NCBI GenBank assembly: GCA_029204225.1
Contig: CM055099.1
Span: 58,725,982 to 58,789,981 of the forward strand
Source of the DNA: Diphasiastrum complanatum
Lineage: Eukaryota > Streptophyta > Lycopodiopsida > Lycopodiales > Lycopodiaceae
Length of the DNA stretch: 64,000 nucleotides
Direction of reading: 5' to 3'
Of this stretch, positions 33,196-44,280 are shown one piece after another. Within the stretch, counting starts at the first letter, position 1. Each line of letters begins with the position of its first letter. The notes under the pieces are model-generated. The model was not told where the DNA came from, made no database searches, and saw only the letters and a program-made list of their open reading frames with translations. Both the position numbers and the translations under genes were made by a program.

Positions 33196-34870
33196 GATTT
33201 GCCTTTACCCTCATGGATTTAGCTCTTTCAAAAAAAATTATCTTCCTCTCTTCCGCACTATGTAGAACCTTTGAGTTTGAAAGCTCTCTCTTAATCCCAT
33301 GTGCCACACAAACCTCTTTGAACTTTGCTGATAGGTCTTCATTTGGCAGCCTTAAGCACTTGATCTTCGTGTTGAATATACTCTCCACAACATTCTTGAA
33401 CTTGAGAAAGACATCAAATATGAATTCCTCATTCTTTAGAAGATTAGTCCAACAATATTTACTAAAGTCATCAATGCAAGTCACAAACATATTTGCTCCT
33501 CCATTCCTCAAAGAACTAGTACGATGCACATCCAAATGTACTAAATGAAAAGGCATCTTAGATCTTGAGCTAGATCTAGAATAAGACAACCTTTGTGAAT
33601 TTGACATTGAACAAAGCTCACCAACTTGCTTCTTTGCCTTCAAACCACCATGGTTAGAACCAGCAAATCCATCAAGTTTGTAGAGCTCGCCTTGTCTCTT
33701 GCCTTGAGCAATCAAGACTCCATTCCTTTTTATCAAACAAGAATCACCAACAAATTCCGCTTTGAGCCCTTTTTCAGCCATTTGACACACACTAAGCACA
33801 TTCTTAGAAGGTATGAACAAAACTTTCTTCAAGCTTACATTCCTATTTTTAGATGAGAGAAAAATAGGAATAGTACCAATGCCCTTGATAATAACTTTAC
33901 CACCATTGGCCATGTTGATGACCTTCTTCTCTCCTTCATAAGGCACCAAATAAGTGGAGTACTCTTTGTGACATGTCATATGAAAGCTTCCTCCACTATC
34001 AATCCACCATGGATCAATATCTCCTTCATTGGTTGGAAAACAAGAAGACATAAAAAAAGGCATCATCATTTGAGTTTTGATCACCAACACCATCCTCATC
34101 AAAAGTGAAATTTCCTTGCTTCTCATCTTTATCTCTCTTTTTCTTGAAGCAATCACTTTTGAAATACCTCTGACTCCACAATAGAAACATTTTAGCTTAG
34201 ATATATCTTTTCTCTTGCCAACAAAAGTAGAAGCCTCACCTTGATCTTGCCCTTTAGACCAATTGCCTTTGACTTTGCCCTTGAACTTGCCCTTTGAGAA
34301 CATAGCCTCCTCCTCTCCAACTTGAGAAATGGAAGTAGATCCTCCTCTTGATAGAAGCCTAAACTCCTCATTCACCAAGATCTCTTGCAAATCCACCGTA
34401 CTTGGCAAATTCTTTTGAATAGCAAAACTACGAACAAGATTAGCATGATTATCCAACAAGCCATTAAGAACAACTTGAACAAGTTCTACCTCCTTAATGC
34501 TTTCACTAATGCATGCTAGTTCATCACTAAAAGCTTTAACCTTCATTCTTCTTTTTAATACTTTGAAAAACTTTCCTCCTTAGGGTGACTCATAAACCTT
34601 CTTCAAAGATTCCCAAGCCTCACTTGATGTTGTGCACTTACCGACTTCTTACTTGTCATACCTCAATTGTTCTTGAGGTTCCAAAGGTCTCTCCTCCACA
34701 CCTACAATAACATCCATCAAATCATTCTTCTCAAGCAAAGATTCCATCCTCACTTCCAAGTTGAATGATTTGTTGAGGTAAGCCTATCATTGCCTTCCAA
34801 CATGAAGCCACTTGAGTTTGCCAATGATTTGATAGTCTCTTTAAACCTGTTCCAAGGCACTAACCACTCC
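33098..34870 (-). pseudogene. Copia 3 gag-protease-integrase frame
   Basis: An open run of 482 codons (34546-33098) follows a stop-containing Gag start (34870-34547: MESLLEKNDLMDVIVG, SSEAWESLKKVYES). It continues with the Gag helix region LACISESIKEVELVQVVLNG, then a zinc knuckle start (CFYCGVRG), the protease active site DPWWIDSGGSFHMT, a VLFIPSKNVLSV block, and an integrase with HLVHLDVHRTSS, CIDDFSKYCW and a degraded second half. Between about 34165 and 34052 the frame is shifted by a one-base deletion and later restored in an A-run. The GAG-pre-integrase zinc part is missing. Confidence 0.85.
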
Positions 34871-35406
34871 CTTGAAAATCAACAAATGAAACTCAAGAAG
34901 AAATTACAAAGATATGGAAACAATCTAGCCTCTCCTTTTTTTTCTTTCTAACAAATTCTAGCACATAAAATTTTGATTTCTTGATCACAATTGATCTAAA
35001 CACAGTACGATGAAGTTTTGCTAACACCTAAGATTGAAACACACTCTTGAAAAAATTTAGCAACTTAAAATCAAGAGATCCTATCAAATTTAGGGTTTCA
35101 CCAAAAATGAAAAATATTTAATCAAGCAAAATCTATATGCAAAAGCTAGAATCTAGATATCTCATCTAATAAAATGTAGCATCCACAATCACAAGCAATT
35201 TTTGTCTCCACATTCTAGTAAGTGGTTTAAAAAATCAGCCATCTACAAGTATTTTGACCTAAAAGGATTTTAAAATCACAAGATCCAAACTCTATACTTG
35301 AAACTACAAGATTTGAGCTAGAAACACCTCCAAATCCACATAGAATCTATGGCGCTTTGAAATCGACTTCTAGATTTGGAAAATTCACCAATTTGGCCTG
35401 AAACCT

Positions 35407-35418
35407 GCTCTAATACCA
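35407..35418 (-). other. Primer binding site of Copia 3
   Basis: TGGTATTAGAGC on the minus strand, one base different from the standard Met site, three bases after the LTR end CACA. Confidence 0.85.
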
Positions 35419-35421
35419 TCA

Positions 35422-36623
35422 TGTGAAAAATCAGAGATCAAAACACATTTAGTTCATCAATGATCTTCATCCAAATTTGGTTGCACATCTAGAAATAGCT
35501 AGAAGATAGAAATCACTACTTTATGAATGTTAGAACTTAGAAATGCACAAAGATCTGATCATAAACACTTGGATATGACTTAGTAATATCTCTTTACATA
35601 CAAAGTAGTAGTGCATCACCCTTCACACATGTGGAATCAAGTACAACAAGAAAATTAGCATTCTATACATTAGAACTCAAGATATGATGAGAAATATGCA
35701 AGAGATAGACATAGAATCAAAAGAGAAAAGTTCTCCATACAATATGAGAACATGAAAATGATCTCTCCACGTTTTTATAGCTATTTATAGCATCCATAAT
35801 GTTATTTGGCCATTGAGAAGTTTTCACACGTGTGAAGCTGCAGTAAGTACAAAGGATCAAGAGAATGAATGATTGCACACTAAACTAACTTCTAATCCAA
35901 AAACAACGTGATGGAAAACATTGGCAAGCTAGTTAGCAACAAGGCAAGAGCATTCATCACAATCTGACTATCATTGCACATCAAATGGATGAAATGGAAG
36001 CTTTACTTGAAGAAGTGCACTTTTGTGAGGTACAAAGCCTCCTTATTTATACACAAGATGGCGTTCTAGAACTCGAGTTAGAGAGAGAGTATTCTATGTG
36101 CCAAATGCTTCTACCTCTCTAGTAGATGACAAAAGGAGGGTGCATAAGAATTGGGAATCTCTTTTTTGTGAATCTTAGACCTACAAGGAGAGCTTCCGTG
36201 CTTCTTGCTAGGCTCTAGATCTACACATCACTAAAGAAAACAAAAGTAGCTTAACTCTAATTCAGAAGATAACTTGACTAGTCTACCTCAAGTTTGGACA
36301 AACCCCAAAACTTGAATCTATAAGTTTAATATTATTTTATTTTACAATACTTTCACAGCCACTTGCCCTAAAATAGCCTTTAAATGAAAACTTCTAGATA
36401 CCTCACCAAAAACCTAAAAATAAGTGACTAGTTTCAATGTATCTCAACTAACCAATAGTAGTAGCTCCAAATACGACCTTATCCACTTATATATTTGCTA
36501 AAAATAGTAAAAACACTATTTTTAGGCCTTATTAACATTAAGAAATGTATCTCTAACTTCAAATTTCACTTTGGCCTCCAAATTGCCAATTTAGACCAAC
36601 TAAACTAGTTGACATTTTTCACA
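35422..36623 (-). repeat. 5' LTR of Copia 3, about 1.2 kb
   Basis: Starts TGTGAAAAATGTC at 36623 and ends CACA at 35422 before the primer site. Contains CACACGTGTGAA (about 35825) and CACACATGTGGA (about 35625). Confidence 0.85.
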
Positions 36624-36899
36624 ATAATTTGGCTAGTTGATGGTTTGGATGGTGATCTGGTTTAAAGGGATTCCACACTATGCCCACTTTTTATGCCCTG
36701 AAATGGGGACATAGTGGGGATTTATTCTTGATGATCATGGGTTGACAACATACAACTTGATGGCCAAATGTGTCCTCTCTAAGATGTATTTCTGCTATGC
36801 AGATTGTAATGCCAACACCGAATGCAATAAATTTTTTTATCTTTTATTTTGGGTTCAAGGAGATCTGCCACCCACCATGTGAGGACTCGTGAGGATATG

Positions 36900-38629
36900 T
36901 ACACAAAAAATTGTTTATTTTCTCCTCGACACTCTTCGGCTTTCAGAATGCCTTGGATGCTGATATGGAGCGAGAGCTTTGTGATGAGGAGGTTGGTTGC
37001 TCTTCCATGGATGGGGCGCAGTGCTTTGCTCTGGCCCTTGATCCTGGTACGTGGTATCTTGCCACGTTTCTTGTGAATCTTGCCCTTGATCTTGGATTTG
37101 CATGGTTTGAGTAGTTTCATATTGGGGTGGTGGTGAAATTACCACTTGGGATGCCTACTATTGTGTGGTCTACTTCTACCAATCTTGTAGCATGACGGCT
37201 TTGTCTTTAGATAACTCTTTTTGTGACCTCTACCGATACTTGTCAAACATGGCCTTATAGCCCACCAATGTCTTCTTATAAAGCTCCACCTGCTGAGCCA
37301 AATAATCAGCCTTATGCTGGGAGAGTTCCCGTGTAGTGGGCGTGTCATTCTACATGTTCTTTTTGTAGTGTATCCACCTTCACTACCACGTAGATTTTTT
37401 GTTTCAGCTATCTGAATCTGGGCCTAGAGTAGGGCAAGTTGTTGTTGTGCAGTAGTCGTAGCTTCCTAGACCTTTGGCAACTATGTCCACCACTGACTTG
37501 TAAAGTGTCATGATATAGTCTTGAAGCACTGTCTCATGTTGCTCTAATGTCAAGACTTTTGCTTTCTCCACGTCTATGTGCTACTACGCTACTTGATAGT
37601 CTTTCTTGAGTTGCTCAAGCTTGGCGCATAGTTTGGTATTGTTCGTAGCCAATGTGACTACTCGATCATCTAGCTTTTGTTTAGAAGCTATGAGCTCATT
37701 GAGTAATGTGCCCAGGTAGGCTACGTCATGTCCTAAGGAGCAGCCGACGTGGCTGGTTGGCTGGGCCGGTTTGAGGTGCAGTGCGGCCTCTTATTCTTCT
37801 TCTTTGACTAGCTCTTCTTATTGCACGAGCTCTTCTAGTGTTTATGGAGGGAATGGTGGTGGTGAGGATGGATGAGCGGTCGAATCCACGAACCTTCTGT
37901 TCGAGGAGAGTGATGCAAAGGGCAAAGATGAGGGGACCCTTGATCATATTGGCACACCTTCTGTACAAAGGTGTGACAATCATAAGGCACCAGATTCTAT
38001 AATTTGATGTATAAGGAGGGATGGAACGAGTTCCTTGCACAGGTTTCCAACGGATAAGAAGTTTTTGGGGAGGTGTGAAGTGGCTTGGATAATAGGATCG
38101 GTGATGGCCTCTATTAGATACCCATCGTTCGTGTAAATTTTGGGCATCGAGGCCCTCCAAGAAGAGTGATGGCTTTGGTCTATCACGGGAGACTAATGGT
38201 AGCTAGGGACTATGGGTTCACATGCACTCAGTGTGTGATACCATAGTATTGGATATAAAATTTAAATTTCTTCTCATCCAGGTTTCGAAGGCCTAGATGA
38301 TGAAATCTAGACATAGGGCACAGGTGAAAATCTAGAAATAGATTCCCATTGCTTCCAAGAGGGGTTGTGTGGATTGGAGCCATGATCTGGGTGTTAGTTG
38401 GAAGGTCGTAGATATGGGTGGAAGAGGGGATGTCCTGGCAGGAGAACTGAGTGGCATAAGTTTTGTCAGAAGGGCTTGAAGGGGTTTTTTCAAGGTTGGT
38501 GGAAGAGGCATGATGGTGGATAATGATGAAGAAGATGGTGGGTTGGACGGTTGTGACGGTACGGAGGCTTTGAAAAAAAACTAGAAAAAAAGACCAAATG
38601 GATAAAAGGGATGATTTTAAAGAGATCAA
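36900..38629 (-). pseudogene. Unidentified retroelement ORF with coiled coil, many TAG stops
   Basis: Several minus-strand segments read as one decayed ORF. 38629-38229 contains PLGSNGNLFLDFHLCPM and NLDEKKFKFYIQYYG. 38186-37726 contains MPKIYTNDGYLIEAITDP. 37700-37500 is a Lys/Leu/Glu-rich coiled coil (KLCAKLEQLKKDYQVA). 37345-36915 is Gln-rich (TMQIQDQGQDSQETW) with at least five in-frame TAG codons. No named domain is recognised. A coiled coil plus Gln-rich tail resembles the accessory ORF of the Gypsy element at 353-1330 in style, so a Tat/Ogre-type origin is possible. 36640-36900 shows nothing further. Confidence 0.4.
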
Positions 38630-38769
38630 AGTGAAACGGAGGGAATGGTGTTGGATATTCTCCTTCTTACTAATCGACTAATTGATATTAATCCTCATCC
38701 ATTGTTTATCCAATTTTACAGATTTTCCCGTGTTTTTATACAATCTACAAAATTACAAGTGTTTTTACA

Positions 38770-39150
38770 CAGTCTGCCGAAATACACGAAGTTTGACAAT
38801 AGTGTCACATTTTCTCTCTCTACAACCCTGACTGTCACCTGTCAGAAATTACGAGTAAAATTATAGTGTCACATTTTTCTCATTTTTGCGACACTGTCGC
38901 CTGTCAGGAATCTTGTGTAAAAATGCAGTTTCGTCTTTTTCGCATTTTTCGCTTGTTAGGAATTACGAGTAAAAATGCAGAGTCGCATTTTTCAAAGTGC
39001 CTCAAATGTTAAGGAAATGGCTCTGGCAAAGTGTGGGGATACCTCAAATATAAAAGAAATGAGATTTTAGAACATTGTCGCATTTTTCGCAAAAAGCTGA
39101 ATTTGTTGCCTTTTTGCAACACTGTCGCCTATTGTAGCTTACGTTCATTT
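38770..39150. repeat. Degenerate tandem repeat, about 52-62 bp unit
   Basis: A unit around GTCGCCTGTCAGGAATTACG followed by AGTAAAAATGCAG and a TCGCATTTTT stretch recurs at about 38834, 38896 and 38948, with further fragments to 39150. No gene in this stretch. Confidence 0.7.
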
Positions 39151-39469
39151 CTGCAAAGTGACAGTTTTAGTTCATTTATGCAAATAGACTGTTTACGACC
39201 AATTTTCACTGCTTATCTAAATTAATTTCTGAGAAGGAACTAGATGAATGCCAGCAGACTCCAGCCAACTGGCAATCACATTTGAAGACCTAATTAATCA
39301 GTAAAAGTTAGCTATTCATACATCTCAATTATAATCTGAAATGTTATTGTGAATTGTAAAGGAGTTGAGTGTTATTACATGATGCTTCCTACGCTCTTAT
39401 CAAACAGATTGTTCACAATCATAAAGTATTGTAGTTAGCTCTCTATCAAGCTTTCAAGCTTGAACTCTC

Positions 39470-40737
39470 TGTGAAAAATGCAAAAATAAGCTTGGTAGAG
39501 GCCAAAAATCTTGTATATAGGATGATTACACATGTGTGGAGACTGTTCCCATGTGTGAAAATAGTGTACTTGTCATGTACCATAATCATATAGGTTGTAC
39601 ATATGATTTAATTCAAGTTCTAGTGGCTAAAAAGGCTAAAAACTAGTTTTCTAGACATATGACACATGGCATCAATCTATTGATTGATGAGCCACATCCT
39701 TTGTTTAGGTGTCATATCCCATGTGTAGAGGACAGCTCACATGTGTGGAATAAGTTGAAGTAGGCAAATTTTGACTTCTAGAAAATTTCCAAGTAGATCT
39801 CCATATAGAAGGAAAATGGAACAAAAGTGCTCAAAATAGAAGGTTTTGTCCAAGTGTCAGTTTTGCATGATGAATCATCATATGACAAAGCACCTTCACA
39901 CATGTGGGATCATAGGGATGATCAGTACCATGAGCTCCCACTTATTGTATATATAGAGCCACATTTGGCCATAATCAATGTGAGACACCAATCTTGGTTT
40001 TGAAGCAATTTTGAGTGATTCTCTCCATTTGTCTACATTTGTTTTGATTGTTTTGAGGTTCTCTCAATGTGTACTTGATTTTCAGGTTGGAGTCCGTACT
40101 CAGACAGTGTTTCACATGTGTGAAACCATAAAGTACACTTACCTTCAATTAATGATTGTTCTTGTTAGGATTTTGTGTCTAGAATTGATCTAGATTGATC
40201 TTAATCTGAAGTAGATTGATAGATCAAGTAATCTGACAACCAATCTCTCTTGAGGATCAGATTAGGATCCACTCTTGGTCCTTTTTGTACTTTTTGCACA
40301 CTCTCTTGAGCATTCTAGCTCAGTTTTAGAGATTTATTTAGAGTTGCTATTGCACTACTTCTTATCAACAGAGTTGCTTATTACCAGACTTATTTTTAGT
40401 TACTCAGAGATAGCTTAGGGTGTGCGATTTCTATCTGCTATTGTCTTGCATTCCTTAGCATCTAATTTTGTTTTTCTGAATCAATACTACTTTTTATTGC
40501 GTTCAATATATGTCAGAATGCATGCATCTCTGTATTGCTTTTGTGATTGATAGAAAATTGTCTAAGAATTCAATACTTTACGTTTGGCTACGTAATCACT
40601 TAGTATCTAGCGGAAGTTAGTTGCTAAAGATTGAACGTGATTCCTATCACTATTGTTTTGTTCAATTTTTTTATAGGCGTAGTCATGCATTGGAAGTAGG
40701 AAGTTTCCGCATTCAATTATCTCACCTATTTTCGACA
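39470..40737 (+). repeat. Candidate 5' LTR of Copia 4, about 1.27 kb
   Basis: Ends TTTCGACA directly before a Met-type primer site. The proposed start TGTGAAAAATG at 39470 is like the LTR start of Copia 3. The LTR contains several CACATGTG palindromes (near 39530, 39740, 39900, 40110). Start is less certain than end. Confidence 0.6.
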
Positions 40738-40770
40738 TGGTATTAGAGCTAACCTACATGGTATCAGAGC
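40738..40770 (+). other. Two tandem Met-type primer sites of Copia 4
   Basis: TGGTATTAGAGC at 40738-40749 and TGGTATCAGAGC at 40759-40770, 21 bp apart. The first abuts the LTR end. Confidence 0.85.
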
Positions 40771-40963
40771 ATTGATTCTTCTTCAAGGCCTAATACTATT
40801 TTGATATTAGAGCAAAAGCTTTAATACTTGATATCTTTCATGATATCAAATTGATATCAAACTCTTCAATTCCTTTCAACCTTTTAGTATCAGAGAAATG
40901 ATTTCCTATTGTTGGCACTTCTACATCTTAGCGTCATCGACATAATCGACAGACTAAGTTCCA

Positions 40964-41503
40964 GATGGACTCTCAAAGTAAAGTCGGTCTTATCGCAGAC
41001 AAGCTGAATGGATCCAATTATCATTTGTGAAAATTTAAGATGAAGACCTTGCTAATCGCCAACAAGTTATGGGATATTGTTACGGATACAGAAGTAAAAT
41101 CTGAAGACGACACAGAAGACTCAAAATAGAAATCTAAGGATGGTAAAGTTTTCGCGTTTATTATCCTTAATATATTAGATACACAGATTGGACACATAGC
41201 TGAAACCAGAACTTCAAAAGAAGTTTGGGACATCTTGAACTCACTTTATGATGTGAGGGACGTAACTTCTAAGTTACATCTACGAAGGAAATTCTTCACA
41301 TTCAAGATGTCTAATGGTGATTCTCTTTAGAGTCACATTAACCAGTTTAAGAATCTCTTGCAATAGATGGTTGTTGTCGGATCAGTCATAGACGATCAAG
41401 ACATGATCATGACATTGCTTTCAAGCTTTCCCTCTACGTATGAGAATTGGGTGATGATCATTATGACACACTCAGATTTAACTCTTACCAGATTTATCAC
41501 TAT
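40964..41503 (+). pseudogene. Copia 4 Gag N-terminal part, cut by the CACTA insertion
   Basis: From an ATG at about 40964 the frame gives the classic Copia Gag start: VGLIADKLNGSNYHL, then KMKTLLIANKLWDIV, AFIILNILDTQIGHIAE, SKEVWDILNSLYDV, KLHLRRKFFTFKMSNG and LLSSFPSTYENWVMII. Stops interrupt it at the Trp expected after NYHL (TGA, for TGG) and at three later sites, two of them TAG. At 41503 the frame ends where the CACTA terminal sequence begins. The rest of gag and the protease are not found beyond the insertion. Confidence 0.85.
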
Positions 41504-41523
41504 CACAACTAGAAAACTCTGTG
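41504..41523. repeat. Candidate CACTA terminal sequence
   Basis: CACAACTAGAAAACTCTGTG differs in one base from a CACTA-type start, and it forms an internal inverted pair with CACACAGAGT just downstream. Confidence 0.5.
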
Positions 41524-41585
41524 TTTATCCACACAGAGTATTCACACGAGACCCGACACTTAGTCGATTTTTCAAAATTTTGTTT

Positions 41586-41901
41586 GTGTGGAACATCCAC
41601 GCGTGGATTATCCACACCAGAAAAAATTTGAACACGCCTCCGACCAGTCTACCGGTGTTTTTTTGACACGGCGCCGAAAAATTTATGCGCGTGGATTATC
41701 CACGCGTGGAGAATCCACGCAAAATTGATTTTTGAAAATTTTGGCAACTGTTTGGGAGAGAAGGTTGGCGGCGCCGGAAAGCAGTTTTGGTGTGGATAAT
41801 CCACGCGTGGATTATCCACGCAAATTGCAGTTTGTTCACCGGACCAGACCGGAAGTCAAAGATATCCATGCGTGGATATCTTCTGCGTGGATTATCCACG
41901 C
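41586..41901. repeat. Subterminal palindrome array, GCGTGGATTATCCACGC type
   Basis: Four clusters (41586-41617, 41687-41720, 41790-41821, 41861-41901) hold paired copies of the palindrome GTGGATTATCCAC and close variants, joined by CGCG. They lie 80-400 bp inside the transposon end. CACTA elements typically carry short subterminal motifs in direct and inverted order that bind the element's TnpA-like protein; this array is a natural candidate. Confidence 0.7.
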
Positions 41902-41910
41902 ATTTTTTTT

Positions 41911-42115
41911 TGCTTTGTTTTTTGCATGTTGATAATGACATGAAATTAGTTAAATAAATATATTTCTAAAGTGAATTATATTATGATTAGGCTATATATA
42001 TATTTTTTCTAAAGTGAATTATATTATGATAAGGTTTTTTTTTTTGCATATTCATAATGAAATGAAATTAGTTAAATAAATATTTTTCTAAAGTGAACTA
42101 TATCATGGTGTTCCT
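41911..42115. repeat. Imperfect tandem AT-rich repeats
   Basis: GAAATTAGTTAAATAAATAT followed by TTTCTAAAGTGAA and TATATTATGAT occurs at about 41940-41985 and 42062-42110, with a shorter copy between. Confidence 0.75.
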
Positions 42116-42599
42116 AGATGATTGGGATTTTTTATGAGGGCGGCCACATACTTTTATAAGATAGTTGACTTGAACTACCAAGAGGGTAATTTTGCATGAT
42201 CTAAGGCTTTGAGAGCCAGGGATTTAGGGTCTACCCTAATGGCACTCTACCTAATCTCATATCCGAGATCATTTGATATGGATTGAAAGCTCATTTTGTA
42301 CATACTTCGAGAGATTATCAAGAGATGGTGATTTTGGCAAGTTTGCTCTTTAATGAGGAATTGATGAATGATGAATGTGATATTTTTTGTGTCTAATGAA
42401 TAGATCTGAATCTGAACAAAGTATTCTTTCCACGTGTGTGACAAAATGTGAAGATCAATTATTTCTAGTTTTATTGTGGTGTTCAAAAGCTCTTGCCAAT
42501 TAGATGCAAAATAGGTTGAATTGTGTGCTAGTTTTCTATCTATTAGATATAAGTGAAACCTTTGATACTTTTTCAAGGTTTTAGTATCCAAATGAGGTT

Positions 42600-42990
42600 C
42601 ATAACCTTTGATTTTAACATGGTATCAGAGCCCAAATGCAACCATCAAGGCTCAAATACAAGGAAGAGAGAAGCAATTACAAGTTGATGATTGTTCAATT
42701 TTTATTGCCCTTATTACTACCTTAAGTTTGATGATGTTCCTTCAAGTGTGAATGAAACTATAGCAACAAAAGAGTGATTTGATGTAATGAAAAGTGAGGT
42801 GAGTACATGATGCATTGTTTGAGATACTTGTAAAATTATTGATCCTCCATCAAAGATACAAAATGTTACTGTTTGCAAATGGGTCTTTAAGATCAAGCTT
42901 AATCAAGATGGTTGCCAAGGGATATGCTCAATTCAAAGGGATTGACTATGATGAAACACTTGATTTTGTCATAGTTTGTGGTGGTGATTT
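42600..42990 (+). pseudogene. Nested Copia relic (primer site and RT scrap)
   Basis: TGGTATCAGAGC at 42620-42631 follows an AACA end, marking a Copia LTR-leader junction. At about 42840-42970 two phases give KWVFKIKLNQDG and then VAKGYAQFKGIDYDETL, both parts of Copia RT with a small loss between them. Everything from gag through integrase is missing. The relic sits between the CACTA subterminal array and the CACTA gene. Confidence 0.75.
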
Positions 42991-43233
42991 CATTAACTCA
43001 CATGCTTTTAGTGATTTACTGCCTTTGCAGCATTTGTTAAAAAATGAGAATTTTCTTGGAACATGAAGCCGTACATCTATCTTCACCGACATTATCTCCA
43101 AAAAAATGGGATTGAAGTCAAACTATGTCTATTCTTTTCACTTGACCATAAATGAGACTCTATTTTGGCTAAATAACAATCATTTGAAAGCATTGCAAGA
43201 ATCAATTTCATTCAGAATTGCAATTATCAATTT

Positions 43234-43560
43234 TTATTCGAAATTACAAGAATCAATTTCATCAACGACAACATCTTGCAATTCATCTCCTCTTAGATGA
43301 TTTTCATCATCACTCTCACTTTCAAAAATTATTTCATCATCCTGACTATTAGAATTTCTATTCTCAACATCTATGGAAGTGGGTGCTTCAAGTATGGTTT
43401 GACGATTTATTACATCTCTAGGTAGCTCAATCTCATAGTTAAAATGAAGGTTTTCCATTTCATTCTCAACATTTGCACCCTCAAATACTCGTCGTGAACG
43501 TGGTTCAACTTGAGCTACAAACCACCATATCTTGTTTAGTCAATCTGGTTGAAAAAACAC
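43234..43560 (-). pseudogene. tnp2 C-terminal exon (acidic tail)
   Basis: After an acceptor-like TTTTTGCAG at 43561 the frame reads VFFQPD, a stop, LNKIWWFVAQVEPRSRRV and an acidic tail (DDEIIFESESDDENHLRG) to the stop at 43234. The stretch resembles the Q/V-F-Y-V...W-V-V region that follows DUF4216 in CACTA proteins. One in-frame stop breaks it. Confidence 0.65.
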
Positions 43561-43652
43561 CTGCAAAAATCACTATTTTAGAACATATCAAAAACTCAAA
43601 TATTGAAGTCACTTGCAATAAAATGAAAAACATTATAGCATAGCATGTGCAC
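43561..43652 (-). other. Predicted 92-bp intron in the tnp2 gene
   Basis: The donor GTGCAC follows HCEQ codons and the acceptor is TTTTTGCAG. Joining the exons gives CEQVFFQPD, which agrees with the EQVFYV motif of relatives; without splicing the frame runs to a stop soon after. Confidence 0.6.
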
Positions 43653-44048
43653 CTGCTCACAGTGACGAGGCAACACCAATGTGTCAAAGGACTCCATGCT
43701 CAATGTTTTTGATGAATCAATCGCAAAAAATCCACTTGGATCCGATTTTACGGTTGCATTTGGCCCTCTACAAACTACCTTGAACCATTTCACATCAAAT
43801 AAAAAATAGTGTCCACGTTCACCAAATGACACATCATAAATATTTTGTATAGTTCCTACGTATTCTATATCTCCTGAGATGGGATTCTGATCTCGTGCAC
43901 TGCTTTGACTTTCTTGTTGGAAAGATGCTATTACACGACAATCGTGTGTGCGTCTCTTGTTATCAATCCTTTCAACACGAAAGTGGAAACCAAAAGCCCA
44001 TATAGCATTATACATTTTGCATTGCCACATGACAAACATGAATCTCAT
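43596..44048 (-). pseudogene. DUF4216-like part of the CACTA tnp2 protein
   Basis: The 150-codon frame contains THDCRVIASFQQESQSSARD, DIEYVGTIQNIYDVSFG, HYFLFDVKWFKVV and LSMESFDTLVLPRHCEQV, which fit the DUF4216 domain found near the end of plant CACTA tnp2-type proteins. Codons after the Gln at 43653 belong to a predicted intron. Function of the domain is not known; the whole protein acts in transposition. Confidence 0.75.
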
Positions 44049-44280
44049 AAATAATCATTGTGAATGAACATGGTGTTTCAAAATGATTAAACAAATATTG
44101 TTATAAACAAGAATGTTCTAATAATAAAGTATCTAAAGAATAATACCTTCCATTCGCATCATCTTGCAAAGTCCCATTCTGCATTTGATATTTTTTGTCC
44201 CTCTTTTGTTGCTTTTTGTAGTGTGTCATGCATCCGCTCTATAGTGCATTGCTTGGGCAATGGCTCAAGATCATGTGAAC

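Larger units (their letters stand above)
31571..36623 (-). mobile_element. Copia 3: Ty1/Copia element without RT and RNase H
   Basis: On the minus strand a 5' LTR (36623-35422), primer site, gag, protease, integrase, a short polypurine tract and a truncated 3' LTR (31790-31571) follow each other. No RT or RNase H motif occurs between the end of the integrase frame (32518) and the polypurine tract at 31791, only about 700 bp of non-coding sequence. It needed enzymes from elsewhere, or lost its RT after insertion. Confidence 0.9.

Noticed and set aside
33144-33548. Plus-strand frame of 134 codons opposite Copia 3
   Set aside because: Shadow of the minus-strand integrase frame.
41586-41901. Palindrome array considered as a CRISPR-like array
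   Set aside because: Irregular spacing, paired palindromes, eukaryotic transposon context and no cas genes; subterminal CACTA motifs explain it better.
42620-42631. TGGTATCAGAGC and similar sites considered as parts of tRNA genes
   Set aside because: They are complementary to a tRNA 3' end and sit at LTR ends; no cloverleaf surrounds them.
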